5,219 bases of DNA from the NCBI GenBank assembly GCA_965365275.1, contig CBDUBA010000212.1, positions 1 through 5,219 of the forward strand. The letters are read 5' to 3'. The notes below the pieces were generated by a model. It was not told the DNA's origin. It saw only the letters and a list, made by a program, of their open reading frames with translations, and did no database searches. This DNA is from JAGTVG01 sp965365275. Its GTDB lineage: Bacteria; Bacteroidota; Bacteroidia; Cytophagales; Cyclobacteriaceae. This document shows, in pieces, positions 1 through 5,219 of this stretch. How positions within the stretch are numbered: the stretch's first letter is position 1; each line of letters opens with the position of its first letter. A program made the position numbers and the translations under genes.

Positions 1-33
1 TCGCAGTGCCAATTTTATGTTGTACCAGAACAT
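1..33 (-). CDS. N-terminus of a second FtsX/MacB-type ABC transporter permease (partial, runs off left edge)
   Basis: Reading the minus strand from the ATG at 31-33 gives MFWYNIKLALR, open to the edge of the window. This is the usual opening of Bacteroidota FtsX-like permeases: a short cytoplasmic amphipathic stretch with an (I/L)K-(I/L)A-(I/L)R pattern ahead of the first membrane helix. The complete permease on the same strand opens with the parallel MFTIYLKLTIR. An in-frame stop at 58-60 and no other start between it and the ATG fix this as the start. Upstream there is only a weak purine stretch (AAGAAA). I infer a paralogous permease of about 800 residues continuing to the left, with an inner-membrane role like its neighbour. 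Only 11 residues are visible, so the family call rests on the pattern and context. A chance open frame remains possible. Confidence 0.62.
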   Translation of the reverse strand, partial: MFWYNIKLALR

Positions 34-240
34 ATATTTCTTGAATTCAGAATGTATTTATAAGATTTTTAATTTATTGAGAGTTTCTGAATAATCTCAA
101 ATGGATAATAAATAATGAATTAATGTTTTGTTAATATAAAACATTTGACTTTTATCACCACAAATATGAGATGACAACTGGAATGCCAGAATATAAAATA
201 TTGATTTATAGGCAGTTAAAATGATCTCTTGTTTTAAGAT

Positions 241-257
241 TGTCGGAAATCCCGACA
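241..257. other. GC-rich hairpin in the spacer between permeases
   Basis: TGTCGG at 241-246 and CCGACA at 252-257 form a perfect 6-bp stem with a 5-base loop, in a strongly AT-rich surrounding. It lies about 130 bases downstream of the 805-residue permease stop and about 210 bases upstream of the left-edge permease start. Neither strand has a clean T-run directly after it, so it does not meet the usual picture of an intrinsic terminator. It could be a weak terminator, an RNA-processing site or a protein-binding palindrome. Confidence 0.35.
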
Positions 258-325
258 TTATTGTTCAGAATTCAACTATTTACATACATATAAAGTATAA
301 TCTTCACAACCATCCAAATGCCCTT

Positions 326-359
326 GAGATGAAATCTCTGGTTGGCCCATGAAAATGGG
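326..359 (-). other. Pair of adjacent small hairpins just after the permease stop
   Basis: Two short perfect inverted repeats sit 30-63 bases past the permease stop codon. CCCAT/ATGGG (346-350 with 355-359) has a 4-base loop, and GAGAT/ATCTC (326-330 with 334-338) has a 3-base loop. In the permease transcript they would fold back to back, 7 bases apart. There is no following T-run, so they are better described as possible 3'-end structures or mRNA stabilisers than as an intrinsic terminator. Stems this short also arise by chance. Confidence 0.28.
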
Positions 360-388
360 AGAATTATTCCTCTGGTTCGTTTGTTTAT

Positions 389-2806
389 CTATTCGTCCCG
401 CAATGCATCCACTGGATTTTTAGTGGCTGCACGCCAGCTTTGCCAGCTAACTGTAAATAAGGCTATAATTACTGCTATTATTCCGGCAAGTGCGAATATC
501 CACCAGCTTAGCTCTGTTTTAGTTGCATAATTCCGGAGCCAGTTATTCATGATAAACCAGGCAATGGGAGAACCAATAATAAAGGCTATAACCACCCAGG
601 TCACAAAGTCTTTATTCAATAAAACCATTACCCGGGAAACAGTCGCTCCATTTGCCTTTCGGATACCAATTTCCTTGGTACGACGGATAATTGCATAGGT
701 CGATAAGCCCGATAAACCCAGACAGGCAATGATGATGGCAAGCAACGAGCCGGTCAGGAATAATCCGCTGAAACGTTGTTCTGCCTTATATTGCTCATTA
801 TAAAAATCGTCCAGGAAAAAATAGAGGTATGGATTTCCCGGGTAGTGATCGGTCCATATCTTCTCAAGGTCAGAAATAAGCTGAGTTATATTGGTCATCT
901 CGGCCTTTATTGTATAATACAGATTTGCAGGTTGATTGAAGAATCCGACGGGTTCCGGCAGTTCTTTCATTGTTTTCTGATTGAAATCCCTGACAATTCC
1001 TTTTACATTTACCATGTGTTGCCCCCCTCTCAGAACTTCTCCTATGGTTCGCTCTGCATCTTCAAAACCAAAATATGAGAGCGCGGCTTCATTAAGAATA
1101 ATGTTGCTCGTATCTTCCAGTATGTTGGAATTAAAATTATTACCCGCAGCGAAGGTTATACCATATGTATCAAAGAATTGGTCATCCACGTAATACACTT
1201 CAATCTTCTTTTCTGTATTACGTCCCTCAACAGGTATTCCGTAAACGCGTGAGAGCGTGATCTCAGTTCCGGGAATACTTGTTGATGAGGTTATATTTCT
1301 GACCATGAATAATGATTTAATGTCATTTTTGAATGATTCCATGCTCCTCATATAGGACTCATAGGAATCTACATTGAGTATCCTGGGCCCATCAAGGACT
1401 ACTAATCCTTCAGGTTTAAATCCCGGATCATTATGAAGCATAAAATTAACCTGTCGATAAATGGTGATTGTTCCGATAATCAGAATGACAGACACTGTGA
1501 ACTGGAAAACTACCAGGTAATTTTTAAGACGGCCAATCCAGCCCGATCCGCGGGGTATCTTCCCCCTTAAAACCAGACTGGGTGTGAACTGGGAACTATA
1601 CATGGCAGAAAGGAATCCGGTGAACAATGTACCGGCAACCAGCAGAATAAAGAAGAGAAGTATGAGTGTCAAAATATCAATCTGTAGTGGACTTTGCATT
1701 GCCTGTCTGAAAAATGGAAGCAAAAGAAAAACACCGGTAAAGCTGATGATCAGTGCCACAAAGTTCAGGCTTGCTGATTCGGTTAAAAACTGGAGAATAA
1801 GATCTTTCTTTAATGCGCCTGATACTTTTCTAATGCCCACTTCCTGGGCTCTTTCCACTGAACGTGAAGTAGCCAGATTGAGGTAATTGATAAATGCAAT
1901 CAACAATACCAGCAAAGCAATGATCCCCAATGAATCAACATTTCGATAGTCGCCATTAACTTCTAATTCGTTACTTACCGAGGAATGTAAATGAATATCA
2001 GTCAACTTCACAAGTTTATATTCAATCAGAAAGAATGCTCTCTTCATAAAATCTCCGAGAAAAGTTTCGGGTATCTGTGGTAGTTTACTTTCCAGGGCCT
2101 TTGCATCCGCCTTCGGGTTGAGGAGGAGGTAGGTATAAACCCTCTCGCTAATCCAGGCATTATCCCAGTATCTTTGGTTTTGCTGTATAAGGTTTTCGTA
2201 GGAAAGCAGGATATCAAAGGTAAAATGAGAATTCCGGGGAAAAGATTTGACAATCCCTGCTATCATATAGTCTTCACGACCATCAACTGTAAGAATTTTT
2301 CCCATGGGATCCTCATCGCCGAAATATTTCCGGGCACATTCCTCCGTTATAACTGCATGATCCAAAGCTAGAATATTGGAGTCCGCTACACCCTGTATCA
2401 GAGGAAATGAAAAAACATTGAAAAAAGATGATTCAGCATGAAAGAGGTTTCTTTCTTTGATTGTTTCATTATCATCCCCATCCCCACGCCTTACAAGACG
2501 CTCCGTACGAAAGAAACGTGTGTGATCCAGGACCTCAGGAAAAGCATTTTGTATTTCTTTCCCTATACCATGCGATCCTGATGCAGAATGTTGTTCAAGG
2601 ACTTCTTCTTCATACAGCAGGTAATCAACCCTGTATATGTCCTGAGAATTCTTATGAAATGTATCGTAAGAAGTTTCTGCTTTTATCCAGAATACGATTA
2701 ATGTAAACGCAGTGATCCCGATGATTAATCCCAGGAGATTTATGAAGAAATATCCCTTGTTTAACATCAGATCCCTGATGGTGAGCTTAAGATAGATAGT
2801 GAACAT
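389..2806 (-). CDS. ABC transporter permease, two MacB_PCD/FtsX modules (805 aa)
   Basis: This is an inner-membrane permease of the MacB/FtsX superfamily, whose members work with a separate cytoplasmic ATPase and transmit ATP-driven movements to the periplasmic side rather than forming a classical channel. Two modules are visible. Module 1 has a membrane helix at about residues 19-41, a periplasmic core at about 42-290 (FHKNSQDIYRV near its start), then helices at about 292-312, 342-365 and 377-400. Module 2 has a helix at about 428-450, a second periplasmic domain at about 452-678, and helices at about 680-702, 733-755 and 768-788. The cytoplasmic hallmark appears twice, as EVGIRKVSGA (322-331) and EIGIRKANGA (712-721), and the protein ends in the family-typical NPVDALRDE. 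Eight helices and about 800 residues match the common Bacteroidota form. The start is supported by an SD sequence (AAGGAA) 4 bases upstream. No ATPase is adjacent. Substrate unknown: export of a drug, lipid or peptide are all possible. Confidence 0.95.
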   Translation of the reverse strand: MFTIYLKLTIRDLMLNKGYFFINLLGLIIGITAFTLIVFWIKAETSYDTFHKNSQDIYRVDYLLYEEEVLEQHSASGSHGIGKEIQNAFPEVLDHTRFFRTERLVRRGDGDDNETIKERNLFHAESSFFNVFSFPLIQGVADSNILALDHAVITEECARKYFGDEDPMGKILTVDGREDYMIAGIVKSFPRNSHFTFDILLSYENLIQQNQRYWDNAWISERVYTYLLLNPKADAKALESKLPQIPETFLGDFMKRAFFLIEYKLVKLTDIHLHSSVSNELEVNGDYRNVDSLGIIALLVLLIAFINYLNLATSRSVERAQEVGIRKVSGALKKDLILQFLTESASLNFVALIISFTGVFLLLPFFRQAMQSPLQIDILTLILLFFILLVAGTLFTGFLSAMYSSQFTPSLVLRGKIPRGSGWIGRLKNYLVVFQFTVSVILIIGTITIYRQVNFMLHNDPGFKPEGLVVLDGPRILNVDSYESYMRSMESFKNDIKSLFMVRNITSSTSIPGTEITLSRVYGIPVEGRNTEKKIEVYYVDDQFFDTYGITFAAGNNFNSNILEDTSNIILNEAALSYFGFEDAERTIGEVLRGGQHMVNVKGIVRDFNQKTMKELPEPVGFFNQPANLYYTIKAEMTNITQLISDLEKIWTDHYPGNPYLYFFLDDFYNEQYKAEQRFSGLFLTGSLLAIIIACLGLSGLSTYAIIRRTKEIGIRKANGATVSRVMVLLNKDFVTWVVIAFIIGSPIAWFIMNNWLRNYATKTELSWWIFALAGIIAVIIALFTVSWQSWRAATKNPVDALRDE

Positions 2807-2810
2807 GATG

Positions 2811-2816
2811 TTCCTT
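2811..2816 (-). promoter_or_regulatory. Shine-Dalgarno site of the 805-aa permease
   Basis: On the minus strand AAGGAA lies 4 bases before the ATG at 2804-2806. It supports this start and is notable because the dioxygenase, secreted-protein and cyclase starts in this window lack such a site. Confidence 0.6.
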
Positions 2817-2821
2817 TTTCC

Positions 2822-2834
2822 CCTTAATTTAAGG
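2822..2834. repeat. 13-bp palindrome in the permease leader
   Basis: CCTTAA (2822-2827) and TTAAGG (2829-2834) flank a single central T, 15 bases upstream of the permease start codon and directly before its SD. The position would suit a repressor site or an RNA element limiting ribosome access. With no spare loop bases it would work better as a DNA operator than as a hairpin. Function is inferred from position only. Confidence 0.3.
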
Positions 2835-3096
2835 CCTGGTTATTCGAGCACTACCCGATATTTGGATTTTACCACTCAGTTTGGCTTCAGCAAAAATTGG
2901 TACTTCAGCACTATTATGCTAAACAACAACTATTATTAATACAATTTACTAAAATAAAATACAATCCACCCATCTTTTCCCAGGTTTTCTACTCTAATCC
3001 AAGAGACCCATAACAATAAAATAATCCTTGCTAAGGTGAATTTTTAGAATATCGATTATTTTAGTTAGTTGATAATCAAGTTCTATGCAATCTGAA

Positions 3097-3125
3097 TTAA
3101 AAATTGAAAGCATTGTATTTATAAT
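3097..3125 (+). promoter_or_regulatory. Candidate promoter of the dioxygenase gene
   Basis: TTAAAA at 3097-3102, a 17-base spacer and a perfect TATAAT at 3120-3125 resemble a sigma70 promoter. Transcription would begin near 3132 and leave a leader of about 28 bases. The Bacteroidetes consensus (TTTG ... TAnnTTTG) is not matched here, and AT-rich DNA yields such hexamers by chance, so the call is tentative. Confidence 0.3.
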
Positions 3126-3159
3126 AGCATTAACACATCCCCCTATTATCCCATAATAA

Positions 3160-3984
3160 ATGAAATTAAAAGCTCTAAATCAATTAACAGACTTACCTAA
3201 CCAGGAAAAAATGCCTGTATTGTTCCTTGGTCATGGTAGTCCAATGAATGCAATTGAAGAAAATGAATTTGTGCGTGGATTTAGGAAAGTCGGTCTCGAA
3301 ATTAATAAACCAAAGGCTATTCTATGTATTTCAGCGCACTGGGAAACGAAAGGAACTTACGTAACTTCAATGGAATACCCTAAAACTATTCATGATTTTC
3401 AAGGTTTTCCACGAGAACTTTTTCAGGTACAATATCCGGCACCAGGAAGTCCGGAGTTAGCTAAGGAGACTAAGAAAAAGATTACAAAGGCCAATATTGG
3501 ACTAGATGAGAATTGGGGCCTTGACCATGGAGCATGGAGTGTGATAAAACACCTATATCCAAATGCAGATGTTCCAACGATACAATTAAGCCTTGATTAT
3601 TCCCAAACAGCACAATATCATTTTGAATTAGCCAAGGAATTATACACGCTCCGGCAAAAAGGAATCCTTATTGTGGGGAGTGGAAATATAGTCCATAACC
3701 TGAGTTTGGTTGCCTGGGATAAACTATCAGGAGATCCGTATGCTTTTGACTGGGCACAGGAAGCAAATGAAAAAATGAAATCACAAATCGAAAATTATGA
3801 TTTTCAAAGCCTGATTGATTATAAGAAACAAGGAAAGGCATTTGATTTGGCCATCCCAACGCCGGAACATTATTTACCATTGCTTTATACATTGGCATTG
3901 AAAGATAAAAATGATGAAACAACTCTATTTAATGATCAACCTGTTGGAGGTTCGATATCAATGACATCCGTAAAATTCGAATAA
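3160..3984 (+). CDS. ygiD: LigB-type extradiol ring-cleavage dioxygenase, YgiD/4,5-DOPA dioxygenase family (274 aa)
   Basis: This is a cytosolic metalloenzyme of the class III extradiol dioxygenase (LigB) superfamily. Relatives, including E. coli YgiD and plant DODA, open catechol rings such as that of L-DOPA beside a hydroxyl group using O2. The metal-site histidines are visible as H25 (GHGSP), H60 (SAHW), H179 (NIVHN) and H237 (PEHYLP), in the same motifs as the zinc ligands of YgiD. H78 (TIHDF) and H123 (LDHGAW) are the other conserved family histidines, and H123 is probably catalytic. Length matches the family (about 260-275). I keep the ATG at 3160 because Bacteroidota homologs commonly have a short N-terminal extension before MPVLFLGHGSP, although M18 (3211) has a better SD (AGGA, 5 bases away). 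No other aromatic-degradation gene is near, so the natural substrate is unknown. Local G+C looks lower than in the permease. The gene symbol marks the family, not a proven ortholog. Confidence 0.93.
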   Translation: MKLKALNQLTDLPNQEKMPVLFLGHGSPMNAIEENEFVRGFRKVGLEINKPKAILCISAHWETKGTYVTSMEYPKTIHDFQGFPRELFQVQYPAPGSPELAKETKKKITKANIGLDENWGLDHGAWSVIKHLYPNADVPTIQLSLDYSQTAQYHFELAKELYTLRQKGILIVGSGNIVHNLSLVAWDKLSGDPYAFDWAQEANEKMKSQIENYDFQSLIDYKKQGKAFDLAIPTPEHYLPLLYTLALKDKNDETTLFNDQPVGGSISMTSVKFE

Positions 3985-3997
3985 AGCAAACAGCTAA

Positions 3998-4045
3998 TAA
4001 TATCCATAAATACAGGAGTACAAGTTGTTAATTATAAGGATATTA
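3998..4045. other. 8-bp inverted repeat after the dioxygenase gene
   Basis: TAATATCC (3998-4005) and GGATATTA (4038-4045) are perfect reverse complements, beginning 14 bases past the dioxygenase stop and separated by 32 bases. The stem is AT-rich, the loop is long and no T-run follows, so intrinsic termination is unlikely. It may be a 3' mRNA structure or a chance pairing. Confidence 0.22.
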
Positions 4046-4087
4046 CATTAAATTACAAGCCAGCGGCAGATTGATGTGGGGGGAATG

Positions 4088-4120
4088 TTTGACATTGCAA
4101 ATACTGAACCGATATATTTA
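4088..4120 (+). promoter_or_regulatory. Promoter of the secreted-protein gene
   Basis: TTTG at 4088-4091, then 21 bases, then TATATTTA at 4113-4120 matches the Bacteroidetes pattern TTTG ... TAnnTTTG except for the last base. The same stretch reads as a sigma70 promoter: TTGACA at 4089-4094, 18 bases, TATATT at 4113-4118. Transcription would begin around 4125-4128, leaving a leader of about 35-38 bases. It sits directly after a run of six G (4078-4083). This is the strongest promoter candidate in the window and supports separate transcription from the dioxygenase gene. Confidence 0.5.
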
Positions 4121-4162
4121 TTGAAAATGAAGTGAAAAACAATTAAAATAAGTGTATTTATT

Positions 4163-4795
4163 ATGAGACAACTATATATAACATTTTTGTTGGTTCTTTC
4201 TTTAACAGGAGAGTTAATGGCACAAAACAGTTATCGCCCCGGATTATTCTTCCGGGAAGATTGGAAACAAACACCCGCTGAGATTCCCCTAAATCAGAAC
4301 CATGTTGAGAATACTGATTTAACGGTTCAATTGTACGGAGCAGGATTGGATAGCTTAAAAAAAAGCCATCATGAAGAACCTATTGATGATCCTTATTATG
4401 TTTGGTCAGGACTTTGTTTGGAGAACTGGATGGTTTCATTAAAACACAACTCTAAAAATGTAGATTTAACGGAATATTCAAAAATTAAAATCCGTACCAA
4501 GCAATCCGGACTGAGGGAACTAAGAATTTCATTAAAACTTACAAATGGTGATTGGCTGGTAAGTGATCATTCCGTGGGAAGTTCAAAAGACTGGAAAATT
4601 ACAGAGATGAATATTCAAGATATTGTCTGGCATAACCTTGATGCAGAAAGAATTACAGAAACGGGAGTAGCAAACAATCCGGATTTATCGAATGTCGAAG
4701 AAATTGGCTTTACAGATCTTATGCCAGGAGGTGCATCAAGCGCATGCTCTCGTCTGGATTGGATTGAAGTCTATGGAAAACCAATTTTAAGATAA
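4163..4795 (+). CDS. Secreted protein of unknown function, possible CBM-like beta-sandwich (210 aa)
   Basis: A signal peptide is clear: MRQ, a hydrophobic core at about residues 4-16, and a likely signal peptidase I site after A20 (LMA before QNS). There is no lipobox cysteine, so the mature protein of about 190 residues should be periplasmic or exported. It has no further membrane segment. The rest alternates short hydrophobic and polar stretches with many Trp and Tyr (DPYYVWSGLC 76-85, SRLDWIEVYGKP 196-207), as in galactose-binding-like or CIA30-like beta-sandwiches. C85 and C195 could form a disulfide. Motifs such as SKIKIRTKQSG (106-116) and EIGFTDLMPGG (180-190) look strongly constrained, and I believe similar proteins occur in Bacteroidota and Planctomycetes, but I cannot name the family. 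No catalytic signature is evident. No SD precedes the ATG. The upstream promoter and short leader support this start. Confidence 0.85.
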   Translation: MRQLYITFLLVLSLTGELMAQNSYRPGLFFREDWKQTPAEIPLNQNHVENTDLTVQLYGAGLDSLKKSHHEEPIDDPYYVWSGLCLENWMVSLKHNSKNVDLTEYSKIKIRTKQSGLRELRISLKLTNGDWLVSDHSVGSSKDWKITEMNIQDIVWHNLDAERITETGVANNPDLSNVEEIGFTDLMPGGASSACSRLDWIEVYGKPILR

Positions 4796-4821
4796 TATAC
4801 TAAATCCACTATTTCAACTTA

Positions 4822-4869
4822 ACCATCAGGTTTAAACTTTAATAAAATGCTATTGATGGTGAATCCATC
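4822..4869 (+). other. Mutually exclusive hairpins between the secreted-protein and cyclase genes
   Basis: Three arms compete. ACCATCA (4822-4828) pairs with TGATGGT (4854-4860) over 7 bp. The core of that second arm, GATGG (4855-4859), can instead pair with CCATC (4865-4869) over 5 bp with a 5-base loop. Alternative pairing of this kind is seen in attenuators and riboswitch-like leaders, but no T-run follows and no known riboswitch class is recognised. It starts 27 bases past the secreted-protein stop, so it may simply be that gene's 3' end. Confidence 0.22.
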
Positions 4870-4896
4870 TCTTAGGTTTTAAAAGGAGATCTAATT

Positions 4897-5004
4897 TTGA
4901 TCCAAACAAGCAAAATTGACAAATGGTTTCCAACAAGGAAAAGGTGGTCTATCATGCTAACATTCATTAGCAATTCATATCCTATTGAGAATTTTGACCT
5001 TTAA
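4897..5004 (+). CDS. Doubtful 35-codon small ORF upstream of the cyclase
   Basis: A TTG at 4897 preceded by a strong SD-like AAAAGGAG (last G 8 bases before the TTG) opens a 35-residue frame, MIQTSKIDKW..., ending with TAA at 5002-5004, 57 bases before the cyclase start. The peptide is basic in its first half (KWFPTRKRW) and not clearly membrane-spanning. An in-frame stop at 4873-4875 rules out a longer version with this reading. A TTG start, short length and no recognised homology make it more likely chance than real. If real, it could be a leader peptide or a gene remnant. Confidence 0.13.
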   Translation: MIQTSKIDKWFPTRKRWSIMLTFISNSYPIENFDL

Positions 5005-5027
5005 AGGAATTCTTGCTTTTAACTCTA
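4993..5027 (+). promoter_or_regulatory. Weak candidate promoter of the cyclase gene
   Basis: TTTGACC begins at 4993 and provides a TTTG element (4993-4996). TAACTCTA at 5020-5027 is a partial match to TAnnTTTG, with a spacing of 23 bases, slightly long. The -7 element has two mismatches. It overlaps the end of the small ORF, which argues mildly against that ORF. Support is only positional. Confidence 0.2.
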
Positions 5028-5061
5028 GCAACTAATAAGTAATTTCGATTAAATTTTTTTT

Positions 5062-5219
5062 ATGTCAGATCAAACTCATGCTAATTCATCCTATCGCAGG
5101 CTTGCTGCCATCATGTTTACAGACATCGTTGGCTATACGACACTTATGCAGAAGGATGAAAGCATGGCCGTGAAAACGATCGAAAGACATAGATCCGTTC
5201 TGGAAAAGTATACCAGCGA
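5062..5219 (+). CDS. Class III adenylate/guanylate cyclase, N-terminus (partial, runs off right edge)
   Basis: The 52 visible codons begin MSDQTHANSSYRRLAAIM and continue FTDIVGYTTLMQKDE, the opening of a class III nucleotidyl cyclase catalytic domain. D21 in FTDIVGYT is the first of the two metal-binding aspartates needed to make cAMP or cGMP from the nucleoside triphosphate. The domain sits at the very N-terminus with no signal peptide or membrane segment. That arrangement is typical of cytosolic cyclases with the RRLAAI start, which in Bacteroidota and related phyla often carry TPR repeats or other sensor modules behind the cyclase. The second aspartate, the substrate-specificity residues and the C-terminus are outside the window, so product and activity cannot be judged. 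The ATG follows a run of eight T (5054-5061) with no SD. No earlier in-frame start is apparent. Confidence 0.9.
   Translation, partial: MSDQTHANSSYRRLAAIMFTDIVGYTTLMQKDESMAVKTIERHRSVLEKYTS

Larger units (their letters stand above)
34..388. other. AT-rich spacer between two same-strand permease genes
   Basis: These 355 bases hold no convincing gene. The longest open frame entering from the left on the plus strand stops at 92-94 and resembles nothing. The 62-codon plus frame starting at 342 is almost entirely antisense to the permease. The spacer contains a 6-bp hairpin at 241-257 and two 5-bp hairpins at 326-338 and 346-359, listed separately. I saw no clear Bacteroidetes-type (TTTG ... TAnnTTTG) promoter on the minus strand for the left-edge permease. 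The two permeases could be separately transcribed or linked by readthrough. Confidence 0.6.
2807..3159. other. Divergent spacer between permease and dioxygenase
   Basis: These 353 bases separate two divergently transcribed genes and must hold both promoters. I found no gene in it. The permease side has an SD, a 13-bp palindrome, and the octamer TGCTGAAG twice on the minus strand (plus-strand coordinates 2885-2892 and 2903-2910, 18 bases start to start), a possible but unproven operator. A very weak Bacteroidetes-like candidate on that strand (TTTTTG, 19 bases, TAAAATCC) lacks the final TTTG. The dioxygenase side carries the inverted repeat TTGAT-A-ATCAA (3069-3079) and a sigma70-like promoter candidate. 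Confidence 0.55.

Noticed and set aside
2..94. A plus-strand frame open from the left edge to the stop at 92-94, possibly the 3' end of a gene.
   Set aside because: The peptide shows no recognisable pattern, while the minus strand of the same bases gives a clear permease opening.
241..257. Hairpin considered as the intrinsic terminator of the permease transcript.
   Set aside because: The stem is only 6 bp, about 130 bases past the stop, and neither strand has a T-run after it. Kept only as a hairpin.
776..1078. 100-codon plus-strand frames inside the permease gene (also at 1584-1886).
   Set aside because: They are antisense to a well-supported coding frame, cross conserved domains and show no protein-family pattern.
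2807..3159. Possibility of a riboswitch, tRNA or small RNA gene in the divergent spacer.
   Set aside because: No cloverleaf, conserved riboswitch core or GC-rich terminator hairpin could be found by eye.
3985..4074. A 29-codon open frame in the same frame as, and directly after, the dioxygenase TAA, ending in TGA at 4072-4074.
   Set aside because: The dioxygenase already ends at the usual family C-terminus (SMTSVKFE). The extension resembles nothing and an open run of this size is expected by chance.
4085..4135. Short ATG frames near the G-run (MFDIANTEP... and a neighbouring MWGECL...) before the secreted-protein gene.
   Set aside because: They are about 15-16 codons, overlap the promoter elements and lack properly spaced ribosome sites.

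Overview
The window looks like chromosomal DNA from a member of the Bacteroidota; order is not resolvable (Cytophagales- or Marinilabiliales-like would fit). The grounds are AT-rich spacers, start codons mostly without a strong Shine-Dalgarno (SD) sequence, large tandem FtsX/MacB-type permeases of the kind expanded in this phylum, and one promoter that fits both the Bacteroidetes-type and the sigma70-type pattern. It reads as ordinary accessory chromosome. I found no insertion sequence, CRISPR array, tRNA, rRNA, phage gene or toxin-antitoxin pair, and no convincing undescribed system.

Left part (1-2806, minus strand): a complete 805-residue two-module ABC transporter permease. About 355 bases downstream of its stop, the first 11 codons of a second permease of the same family run off the left edge (MFWYNIKLALR, start codon at 31-33). 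The two therefore look like neighbouring paralogs on one strand. The spacer holds three small hairpins, none followed by a T-run. No ABC ATPase gene lies in the window.

Middle (2807-3984): a 353-base divergent spacer carries the permease leader with a good SD and a 13-bp palindrome. It also holds a possible promoter for the plus-strand gene, a LigB/YgiD-type extradiol aromatic ring-cleavage dioxygenase with its expected metal-binding histidines.

Right part (3985-5219, plus strand): a 178-base spacer contains the best promoter of the window, followed by a 210-residue secreted protein of unknown function that may have a carbohydrate-binding-type beta-sandwich fold. A 266-base spacer with mutually exclusive hairpins and a doubtful 35-codon ORF leads to the 5' end of a class III adenylate/guanylate cyclase cut by the right edge.

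The plus-strand genes are separated by 178 and 266 bases and appear to be independent transcription units. Nothing links permease, dioxygenase, secreted protein and cyclase into one pathway. The most useful points are the permease paralog hidden at the left edge, the promoter at 4088-4120, the unassigned secreted family and the structured cyclase leader.
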